64,000 bases of DNA from Vulcaniibacterium tengchongense (lineage in GTDB: Bacteria > Pseudomonadota > Gammaproteobacteria > Xanthomonadales > Xanthomonadaceae): the NCBI RefSeq assembly GCF_003814555.1, contig NZ_RKQN01000006.1, positions 39,271-103,270 of the forward strand, written 5' to 3'. How positions within the stretch are numbered: the stretch's first letter is position 1; every line of letters begins with the position of its first letter. The notes under the pieces are model-generated. The model was not told where the DNA came from. It searched no databases and saw nothing but the letters and a program-made list of their open reading frames with translations. Below are positions 19,941-27,323 of the stretch, piece after piece. The position numbers and the translations under genes are program-made.

Positions 19941-22592
19941 TCAGGGGACGGCGCCGCGCAGCCAGCGCAGCCGAAGCGCGGCGCGCAGGCGCTCGAGATC
20001 GGCGTCGGCGCGCACGCGCAGCTCGACGGTCTCGCCCGGCAGCAGGGTCAACGCATTGTCCGCGGGCCGCGCCTCGACGCCGTCGAAGTCGATCCACAGC
20101 GCGCGCGCCAGGCGCTGCGCGCGCAGGCTCAGCACGAACGCGTCGCCGTCGCGGCGCCACAGCGCGCGGATGCCGGGGTCGCGCGGCAACGCCAGGGCCT
20201 TGGCCGGGCCGAAGTACACCACCCGGCGCGATACCGGCGCGCCGCCGACCCGCAGTTCGAACACCGCCGCGGTGCGCGCCGGGTCGGCGCCGCGCAGCAG
20301 CTCGGCGTCGCGCCATTCGCCCACGGGCGTCGCCGACAGCGGCGCCAGCGTCAGCGCACCGCGCCCGGCGTGGTGCTCGCGGCCCTCGAAGTCGAGCACG
20401 CGCAGCGTCCATTCCGCCCGGACCGGCTCGGCGCGATCGGACACCAGCGTCAGCGCGGTGCGGCCGTCCTTGCGCAGCGCCGCCGCCGCGAGCGGGGCGA
20501 AGAAGCGGCGGGCGTGGAAGTGCAACGCCTTCCAGCGGCCGTACCAGTCGATGCTCGACCACGAGGCGCCGGGCCAGACGTCGTTGAGCTGCCAGTACAG
20601 CGAGCCCATCGTGCGCGGGCGGCTGGCGCGGTGGTGCAGCGCCGCCAGTTCGACGCCCTCGGCCTGCATCACCTGGCTCAGATAGACGAAGTCGGCGAAG
20701 TCCGCCGGCTCGCCGTAGCCGGCGCGGATGTAGTGCAGCAGGCGCTCGTTGCCGGCGCCGGCCATGAACTTCTGGTGCGCACGCGTGACCGGCGCGTCGA
20801 TGCCCTGCTCCGCGCGCGGGATCGCCGCATCGAGGGTCGCCCGCACCGGCCAGGCCTGCAGGCCGAACTCGGACATGAAGCGCGGGGTCTCGTCGAGATA
20901 GGCTTCCACCGGCTTGGAGCCGGCCCACACCTCCCAGTAGTGCTTGTCGCCCCTGTCCGAGTCGTTGGCCTTCCCGTCGAGATCGTTGCTCGGCGAGCTG
21001 GACCAGTACGGCACGTCGCCGGCCTCGCGCGCGACCACGTCGCGCAGATCGCGGCCGAACAGCTGCACGTAGCCGTCCCACACCGTCCGCGCGAACGCGG
21101 GATCGGCCTCGGCCAGCCGGTGGCGGTGGCCCCAGTCCTTCCAGGCGGTCTCTTCCTCGTTGTTGCCGCACCACAGCACGATGCTGGGATGCCGGCGCAG
21201 GCGCCGCACCTGGTCGCGCGCCTCGGCCACGGCGTTGGCGCGGAACGCCGGGTCGAAGCCGGGCTGCATGCCGCCGCCGTACATGAAGTCCTGCCAGACC
21301 ATCAGGCCGAGCTCGTCGGCGACGTCGAAGAACGCATCGCGCTCGTAGTAGCCGCCGCCCCAGTTGCGGAGCATGTTCATGTTCGCCGCGCGCGCGTCCT
21401 CCAGGGCGCGGCGCAGGGTCGCGTCGCTCACCCGCGCCGGGAACATGTCGAAGGGAATGACGTTGGCGCCCTTGGCGAACACTTCGATGCCGTTGATCGC
21501 GAACGCGAAGCCCTGCCCGCGGCGGTCGAGCGGCCGGCGCAGTTCGACCCGGCGCAGGCCGGTGCGCTGGCGCGCCTGCGCGTGCGCGCCGCCCGCGCCG
21601 TCGAGGCGCGCGCGGAAGGTGTACAGCGCCTGCTCGCCGTAGCCGGCCGGGTACCAGCGCCGCGGCCGCTCGATGCGCACCGGCAGCGTCAGCGTCTGCA
21701 GGCCGGGGTGCAGGCTCACCGTTTCGCGCAGCGGGCGCGCGCGGCGGCCGGCGGGATCCATCCAGTCGATCGCCAGCGTGGCGCGGCCGGCGGCGTCGGC
21801 CTCCACCTCGACCTCGGCGGCGAGCTCGGCGACGTCGGCCTCGATGCGGCGCTGGCGCACGTGGAAATCGGCGATGCGCAGCCCGTCCCAGCTTTCCAGC
21901 CGCACCGCGCGCCAGACCCCGGCGGTGACGTAGCGCGGCCCCCAGTCCCAGCCGTAGTGGTAGCCCGGCTTGCGGACGAAGTTGGCGGTCATCGCGTCCT
22001 TCGGCTCGTCGCCGTAGGGCGAGGGATAGTTGCCGGCGATCCTGTGCGGCATCGCCTGCACGCGCGGCAGCATCCGCCGGATCGGCGAATGGAACACGAT
22101 GCGCAGTTCGTTGCCGTGCGCGCGCAGCTTGCCGGCGACCGGCACCCGCCAGGTGCGGAACGCGTTGTCGGCGGCGAGCACCCGTTCGCCGTTGAGCCAG
22201 ACGTCGGCGAAAGTATCCAGGCCCTCGAACACCAGGTCGGCGTGGCGCCGGTGCAGGGCGGCGGCGTCGAGGTCGAAGCGGGTGCGGTACTCCCACTGCG
22301 CCAGGCCGATCCACTGCAGCTGCGCTTCCGGCGCGCCGACGTAGGGGTCCGGAATCAGCCCGTGCGCGAGCAGGTCGATATGGACGTGGCCGGGCACGGT
22401 CGCGGCCCGCCACTGCGTGGCGGCCGCATGCGCGGCGGCCTGCGGGTCCCCGGGGGCGAGGCGGAAGCTCCAGCCCGCGTGCAGCTCGCGCACCTGCGGC
22501 CCGGCGGCCCGCAGCGGCGCGGACAGCAGCGCCGCCGCGGCCAGCGCCAGCATCGCCACCCACCGCCACCGCCCCCCCGCCGCGCGGGCCAC
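19941..22592 (-). CDS. GH2 family beta-mannosidase, exported
   Basis: Removes the single beta-1,4-linked core mannose from N-glycans or mannooligosaccharides. The 883-residue protein has the GH2 sugar-binding, immunoglobulin-like and TIM-barrel domains. Acid/base Glu479 is in WCGNNEEETAW, nucleophile Glu575 in FMSEFGLQAW; NMLRNWGGGYYERDAFF and MGSLYWQLNDVWPGASWSS are beta-mannosidase-type. The GTG at 22590-22592 is chosen over the ATG 13 codons later: it has GGAGG at ideal spacing, lies 2 bp past the preceding stop, and supplies the arginines of a normal signal peptide (ARAAGGRWRW before the hydrophobic core). Probably periplasmic. Confidence 0.93.
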   Translation of the reverse strand: MARAAGGRWRWVAMLALAAAALLSAPLRAAGPQVRELHAGWSFRLAPGDPQAAAHAAATQWRAATVPGHVHIDLLAHGLIPDPYVGAPEAQLQWIGLAQWEYRTRFDLDAAALHRRHADLVFEGLDTFADVWLNGERVLAADNAFRTWRVPVAGKLRAHGNELRIVFHSPIRRMLPRVQAMPHRIAGNYPSPYGDEPKDAMTANFVRKPGYHYGWDWGPRYVTAGVWRAVRLESWDGLRIADFHVRQRRIEADVAELAAEVEVEADAAGRATLAIDWMDPAGRRARPLRETVSLHPGLQTLTLPVRIERPRRWYPAGYGEQALYTFRARLDGAGGAHAQARQRTGLRRVELRRPLDRRGQGFAFAINGIEVFAKGANVIPFDMFPARVSDATLRRALEDARAANMNMLRNWGGGYYERDAFFDVADELGLMVWQDFMYGGGMQPGFDPAFRANAVAEARDQVRRLRRHPSIVLWCGNNEEETAWKDWGHRHRLAEADPAFARTVWDGYVQLFGRDLRDVVAREAGDVPYWSSSPSNDLDGKANDSDRGDKHYWEVWAGSKPVEAYLDETPRFMSEFGLQAWPVRATLDAAIPRAEQGIDAPVTRAHQKFMAGAGNERLLHYIRAGYGEPADFADFVYLSQVMQAEGVELAALHHRASRPRTMGSLYWQLNDVWPGASWSSIDWYGRWKALHFHARRFFAPLAAAALRKDGRTALTLVSDRAEPVRAEWTLRVLDFEGREHHAGRGALTLAPLSATPVGEWRDAELLRGADPARTAAVFELRVGGAPVSRRVVYFGPAKALALPRDPGIRALWRRDGDAFVLSLRAQRLARALWIDFDGVEARPADNALTLLPGETVELRVRADADLERLRAALRLRWLRGAVP

Positions 22593-22594
22593 GC

Positions 22595-23848
22595 TCAGCC
22601 TCCGCGCACGACGTTGAGCACCTCGTGGCAGGCGCCCATGGTGTGGTAGTCGGTCTTGCCGGCCGGGCTCTTCTCGTCGCCGTACTTGCGGTTGTCGGCA
22701 TCGAGGATGCGGAACCAGGCGCCGTAGCGATGGTCGACCAGGTGCTCCCAGGAATAGGCCCACAGCCGGTCGTACCAGTCCCAGTACTTCGCCTCGCCGG
22801 TGCGCGCGGCCAGCAGCGCGGCGGCGGCCAGCGATTCGGCCTGGACCCAGAAGTACTTGTCGTCGTCGCAGACGTAGGCCGCGCCCTCGACCCGCGCCTC
22901 GCCCTCGCCGGCATGGCGCAGGCCTTCGAACGCGAAGCCGTAGTACATGCCGCCGCGGCGCTCGTCCCAGGCATGCGCCAGCGCGGTGTCGAACAGCTGG
23001 CGCGCGGTCGGCACCAGCCAGTCGGCGTCGGAGTGGCGGTCGAGGATCAGCAGCAGCTTGGCCCACTCAGTCTGGTGGCCGGGCTGGAAGCCCCACGGGC
23101 GGAACAGGTGCTTGGGATCGTCGAGGTGGTAGGTCCAGTCGACGTTCCAGTCGGCGTCGTAGTGCTCCCATACCAAGCCGCCGGCCTGCGCGGCCTGGCG
23201 CCGGGTCATGCGGTCGGCCAGGGTCAGCGCGCGCTCGAGGTAGCGGCGCTCGCCGCTGGCCTCGAACGCCGCCAGCATCGCCTCGCACATGTGCATGTTG
23301 GCGTTCTGGCCGCGGTAGCCGCTGAAGCTCCACTGCGCGTCGGCCTCGTCGCGGTACAGGCCGTGCTGCGGCTCCCAGTAGCGCTGCTCCAGCAGCTGCC
23401 AGGTCTCGTCCATCCACGCCCGCGCTTCCTCGATCCCGGCCTTGAGCGCGGTCGAGTACGCCAGCAACGCGAAGGCGACGCCGTAGCAGTGGTAGGTCTC
23501 GTCCTCGACCCGGCCGTCGCGCAGGGTCCAGGCGTAGCCGCCGGTGGCCGGGTTGCGGTGCCGCTCGCGCAGGTAGCGCAGGCCGTGCCGGGCCGCGTCC
23601 AGGTACTCGCCGCGCAGCGCCGCGTCCTCGCCGAACTCGCGCGCCGCCATCGCGTAGTTGAAGACGAAGCGCGCGCTGCTGACCAGGTGCCGGTGCGCGC
23701 GGTCGTAGACGGTGCCGTCGTCCTTGAAGTAGTGGAAGAAGCCGCCGGCCGGATCGATGCAGCGCGGATGGTAGAACGCCATCGTGCGGGCGATGTGCGC
23801 GCGCAGGAAGTCGGCGGAACGGAAGTCGGGGCGGGTTTCAGGCGGCAT
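22595..23848 (-). CDS. AGE-family sugar epimerase/isomerase, probably mannose-fructose isomerase
   Basis: A 417-residue (alpha/alpha)6-barrel protein of the N-acylglucosamine 2-epimerase superfamily. Typical motifs: GGFFHYFKDDGTVYD, LVSSARFVFNYA, RPWGFQPGHQTEWAKLLL, DDDKYFWVQAES and GKTDYHTMGACHEV. The His residues in GHQTEW and YHTMGACHE belong to the usual active site. No signal peptide. The start overlaps the fructokinase stop by 11 nt. Members act as mannose isomerases, cellobiose or GlcNAc epimerases; the adjoining fructokinase and mannosidases favour conversion of mannose to fructose. The precise substrate needs assay. Confidence 0.88.
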   Translation of the reverse strand: MPPETRPDFRSADFLRAHIARTMAFYHPRCIDPAGGFFHYFKDDGTVYDRAHRHLVSSARFVFNYAMAAREFGEDAALRGEYLDAARHGLRYLRERHRNPATGGYAWTLRDGRVEDETYHCYGVAFALLAYSTALKAGIEEARAWMDETWQLLEQRYWEPQHGLYRDEADAQWSFSGYRGQNANMHMCEAMLAAFEASGERRYLERALTLADRMTRRQAAQAGGLVWEHYDADWNVDWTYHLDDPKHLFRPWGFQPGHQTEWAKLLLILDRHSDADWLVPTARQLFDTALAHAWDERRGGMYYGFAFEGLRHAGEGEARVEGAAYVCDDDKYFWVQAESLAAAALLAARTGEAKYWDWYDRLWAYSWEHLVDHRYGAWFRILDADNRKYGDEKSPAGKTDYHTMGACHEVLNVVRGG

Positions 23849-24842
23849 CTTCGTACTGGTCCTTGAGCAGTTGCTGCACCTCGGCGCGCGTCGGCATCGC
23901 GGCGAAGGCGCCATGGCGGGTCACCGCGAGCGCGCCGACCGCGGCGGCGAAGCGCAGCGCGTCTTCGAGTCCGGCCCGGTCGTCCAGGAAGGCCGGCAGC
24001 CGCGCCGCATCGACGCCGAGCTCGGCCAGGCGGAACAGCAGCCCGCCGACGAAGGCGTCGCCCGCGGCGGTGGTGTCGACCGCCTTGACCCGGAAGCTGC
24101 GCAGCTCGCCTTCGGCGTCGCGGGTGTACCAGCGGATCGGCGCCCCGCCGTCGGTGACCAGCAGCCAGCGCGCGGCGCCGGCGAACACGTGCGCGCGCAC
24201 CGCGCGCTCGCCGGCCTCGCCGCCGCCGAACGGCTCGGCGAGGTACTCCAGCTCGTTGCGCGCCAGCTTCACCACGTCGGCGCCGTGCAGCGCCTGCCAC
24301 AGGCGCGGGCGCGGCTGCGCGTCCGCCGGCCACAGCATCGGCCGCAGGTTGAGGTCGAGGCTGACCAGCGCGCCGGCCGCGCGCGCCAGGCGCATGCCGT
24401 GCAGGGTGGCCTCGGCGATCTCCGCCTCGGTCAGGCTGTTGGAGCAGACGTGGAACGCGCCGGCCCCGGCGAAGCAGCCCGGGTCGTAGTGCTCGGCGCG
24501 GAACAGCAGGTCCGCGGCCGGCGGGCGGTAGAAGCTGAAGCTGCGCTCGCCGTCGCCGTCGAGGGCGACGAACGCCAGCGCGGTCTTGGCCGCCCCGGTG
24601 CGCGCGACGTAGTCGGTGGCCACGCCGTGGGCGTGCAGGCTGTCGAGCAGGAAGTCGCCGAACATGTCGCGGCCGAGCATGCCGACGAACTGGGCCGGCG
24701 CGCCCAGCCGCGCCGCCGCGACCGCGACGTTGGCCGGCGCGCCGCCGGCGTACTGCAGGAACGCGCGCGGCGCCCCGGGCGACGCGGCGGGTTGGGCGAG
24801 GAAGTCGATCAGGGCCTCGCCGAAGCAGACGATGGTGCGCAT
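23838..24842 (-). CDS. PfkB-family fructokinase
   Basis: Phosphorylates a sugar, most likely fructose, to give fructose 6-phosphate. The 334-residue protein has the N-terminal CFGEALIDFLAQ, the sugar-binding GGAPANVAVAAARLG and the C-terminal anion hole/catalytic motif DTTAAGDAFVGGLL. It is 3 bp downstream of the transporter gene and overlaps the epimerase gene, so all three are tightly linked: transport, isomerisation, phosphorylation. Cytoplasmic. Fructose specificity is inferred from context; ribokinase-family members are hard to separate by eye. Confidence 0.9.
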   Translation of the reverse strand: MRTIVCFGEALIDFLAQPAASPGAPRAFLQYAGGAPANVAVAAARLGAPAQFVGMLGRDMFGDFLLDSLHAHGVATDYVARTGAAKTALAFVALDGDGERSFSFYRPPAADLLFRAEHYDPGCFAGAGAFHVCSNSLTEAEIAEATLHGMRLARAAGALVSLDLNLRPMLWPADAQPRPRLWQALHGADVVKLARNELEYLAEPFGGGEAGERAVRAHVFAGAARWLLVTDGGAPIRWYTRDAEGELRSFRVKAVDTTAAGDAFVGGLLFRLAELGVDAARLPAFLDDRAGLEDALRFAAAVGALAVTRHGAFAAMPTRAEVQQLLKDQYEDAA

Positions 24843-24845
24843 GGA

Positions 24846-26165
24846 TCAGCCCCGCTCCCCGCCGGAACCGGCCGGCGGCCGCCGCAACCGCGAGCCGCGC
24901 AATCCGTACCAGACGATGTAGGCGTAGCAGAGCGCGGAGACGAAGAAGGCGTACTGCAGCGCCCGGGTCTCGTCGCCGAGCGCAACCTGGAAGAGATCGA
25001 CGCAGGCGCCCTGCAGCGGCGGGATCACCGCGCCGCCGACGATCGCCATCACCAGCAGGCTGGAGGCCTTCTCGGTCATCGGCCCGAGCCGCTCGATCGC
25101 CAGGGTGAAGATGGTCGGGAACATGATCGAGTTGAACAGGCCGACCAGCACCACCGACCACAGCGCCACGCCGCCGGCGCTGGACATCGTGGTCAGCAGC
25201 AGGGCGATGTTGATCGCCGCGTACAGCGGCAGCAGCCGCCGCGGGTTGGCGCTCATCAGCAGCGCCGCGCCGACGAAGCGGCCGAGCATCGCCAGGCCGT
25301 GGTAGTACGACAGGTACAGCGAGGCGTCGGCCTCGGGCATCGCGCCGATCTCCGGCCGCGACACGTACTTGACCATGAAGTGGGCGACGGTGACCTCGAC
25401 CCCGACGTAGAAGAAGACCGCCAGCACGCCCCAGCGCAGGTGCGGGTGGCGCAGCACCTCGAGGAAGCCGTGCTTGCGCGTGCCGGACTGCTCGGTCGCT
25501 TCGGTCAGCGCCGGCAGGCGGAAGAAGTACACCGCCAGCGCCAGCGCGATCAGCGCCGCGGCCACGCCGAGGTACAGCGGCTGCACGGTCTGCACGCGTT
25601 GCGCGGCCGGCAGCGCGGCCAGCTGCTCGGCGCTGAGCATCGTGGCGCTGAAGATCAGCAGGCCGGCGACGTACGGGCCGATGGTGTGGCCGAGCGAGTT
25701 CACCGCCTGGGCGAAGTTGAGCCGGCTGGCGGCGCGCTCCGGCGCGCCGAGCAGGCTCACGTACGGGTTGGCCGACACCTGCAGCAGCACGACGCCGGTG
25801 GCGAGGATGAACAGCGCCGGCAGGAACAGGTCGAACGAGGCGGCCTGCACCGCCGGCAGCACCAGCAGCGCGCCGGCGCCGGCGATCAGCAGGCCGATCA
25901 CGATGCCGAGCTTGTAGCCGACCCGCGCGACCACGCGCCCGGCGGGAACCGCCATCACGAAGTAGGCGCCGAAGAACGCCGAATCCAGCAGCATCGAACG
26001 CGCGTGGGTGAGCTGGAACACCGACTGCAGGTGCGGGATCAGCACCCCGTTGAGCTCGGTGATGAAGCCCCACATGAAGAAGATCGCGGTCATCGCGATC
26101 AGGGCCGCGCGGTGGCGGGCGTCGCGCGCGGCGGGTGCCGGCGCGGTACGGACGTGCGTGCTCAT
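24846..26165 (-). CDS. FucP/GluP-type sugar:H+ symporter (MFS)
   Basis: A 439-residue major facilitator protein with about 12 membrane helices. The FucP-like features are MTAIFFMWGFITELNGVLIP in helix 1, FFGAYFVMAVPAGRV in helix 2 with PAGRVVARVGYKLGI after it, and LLQVSANPYVSLLG and NFAQAVNSLGHTIGP in helices 4-5. It should carry a monosaccharide, most likely mannose in this context, across the inner membrane by proton symport. It follows lacI by 49 bp and leads the fructokinase, epimerase and glycosidase genes. Confidence 0.92.
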   Translation of the reverse strand: MSTHVRTAPAPAARDARHRAALIAMTAIFFMWGFITELNGVLIPHLQSVFQLTHARSMLLDSAFFGAYFVMAVPAGRVVARVGYKLGIVIGLLIAGAGALLVLPAVQAASFDLFLPALFILATGVVLLQVSANPYVSLLGAPERAASRLNFAQAVNSLGHTIGPYVAGLLIFSATMLSAEQLAALPAAQRVQTVQPLYLGVAAALIALALAVYFFRLPALTEATEQSGTRKHGFLEVLRHPHLRWGVLAVFFYVGVEVTVAHFMVKYVSRPEIGAMPEADASLYLSYYHGLAMLGRFVGAALLMSANPRRLLPLYAAINIALLLTTMSSAGGVALWSVVLVGLFNSIMFPTIFTLAIERLGPMTEKASSLLVMAIVGGAVIPPLQGACVDLFQVALGDETRALQYAFFVSALCYAYIVWYGLRGSRLRRPPAGSGGERG

Positions 26166-26214
26166 GATCGGAACGGCTCGGAAGGGGCGCCGTGCGGACG
26201 ACGCGGGAAGGAAG

Positions 26215-27264
26215 CTACATGGCGGCGGCCCCGCTGCTGCCGCGCACCACCAACGTCACCGGCGCGATCACCCGCCGCGGCGCCGCGCCGGGGTCTCGCA
26301 CGCGTTGCAGCAGCAGCTCGGCGGCCAGGCGGCCGCAGGCGCGCGGCTGCGCCGCCAGCGTGGTCAACGGCGGCGTCGACAGCGCCGCCTCGGCGATGTC
26401 GTCGAATCCGGTCAGGGCGAAGTCCGCCCCCGGGCGCACGCCGCGCGCGGACAGGCCCAGCATCAGGCCGAGCGCGACGTTGTCGTTGTAGCAGACCGCC
26501 GCGGTGGCCTCCGGCGCGCACGCGAACAGCTCGCCGGTCTGGCGCGCGGCCTCGAAGCGCGTCGGCGCGCATTCCACCAGCCACGCGGCGTCCGGCTCGA
26601 TCCCGGCCGCGCGCATCGCCGCCACGTAGCCCTGCCGGCGCTGCCGGCACGAGCTGGAATCGGCGTGCCCGCCGTAGAACGCGATCCGCCGGTGCCCGAG
26701 CGACAGCAGGTGCTCGGTGGCCAGGCGCGCGCCGCGTTCGTTGTCCAGCGCGAGGAAATCCCAGTCCACGTCCGGCAGCGCGCGGTTGAACACCAGCGCC
26801 GGCGTGTGCGCGCCGAGCAGGCGCTGCAGCGCCGCGCCGTCGCTGTGCTCGGCCGGCGAGAGGATGATGCCGGCCGGCCCGTGCTCCACCAGCGAGCCGA
26901 GCACGGCCAGCTGCCGCTGCGGCGATTCGCCGGTGCTGCCCAGCAGGGTGACGTAGCCCTCCTCGCCCAGCGCCTCGTCCACCCCGGCGGCGAACTCGGC
27001 GAAGAACGGATTGGACAGGTCGTTGATCAGCAGCGCCACCGAGGACGAGGTCTGCCGGCGCAGGTTCGCCGCGGCGCGGTTGTAGACGTAGCGCTGCTTC
27101 TTCAGCTCCGCCTCGACCCGCGCGCGGGTGTCGGCATGCACCAGCGGGCTGCCGCGCAGCACCAGCGACACCGTCGCGCGCGAGACGCCGCAGGCGCGGG
27201 CGATGTCGGTGACCGTGACCTGCTTGCGGCGCGACCGGGCGCTCCCGGTCTGACTGGTCGTCAT
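26215..27264 (-). CDS. LacI-family transcriptional regulator of the glycan locus
   Basis: A 349-residue LacI/GalR protein: a DNA-binding head with VTVTDIARACGVSRATVSLV (helix-turn-helix, residues about 16-35) and hinge region, then a periplasmic-binding-protein-like sensor (SVALLINDLSNPFFAEFAAG, ALVFNRALPDVDWDFLALDN, FALTGFDDIAEAALSTPPLT). It lies in the middle of the glycosidase genes on the same strand, between GH92 and the transporter, so it very likely controls them in response to a sugar, perhaps mannose or a mannooligosaccharide. Dyads just upstream (27300-27323) may be operators. Confidence 0.93.
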   Translation of the reverse strand: MTTSQTGSARSRRKQVTVTDIARACGVSRATVSLVLRGSPLVHADTRARVEAELKKQRYVYNRAAANLRRQTSSSVALLINDLSNPFFAEFAAGVDEALGEEGYVTLLGSTGESPQRQLAVLGSLVEHGPAGIILSPAEHSDGAALQRLLGAHTPALVFNRALPDVDWDFLALDNERGARLATEHLLSLGHRRIAFYGGHADSSSCRQRRQGYVAAMRAAGIEPDAAWLVECAPTRFEAARQTGELFACAPEATAAVCYNDNVALGLMLGLSARGVRPGADFALTGFDDIAEAALSTPPLTTLAAQPRACGRLAAELLLQRVRDPGAAPRRVIAPVTLVVRGSSGAAAM

Positions 27265-27299
27265 GGACGTCCCCGGCTCCGTGGATCTGTCGATGCGGG

Positions 27300-27323
27300 C
27301 GATTATTCACCAATCGAAACGAT
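27300..27323. promoter_or_regulatory. Overlapping dyads upstream of lacI, possible operator
   Basis: CGATT (27300-27304) and AATCG (27312-27316) form a 17-bp dyad, and ATCG-AAA-CGAT (27313-27323) an 11-bp dyad that overlaps it. They lie 36-59 bp before the lacI ATG, over the GH92 stop codon. The link to LacI is conjecture. Confidence 0.25.
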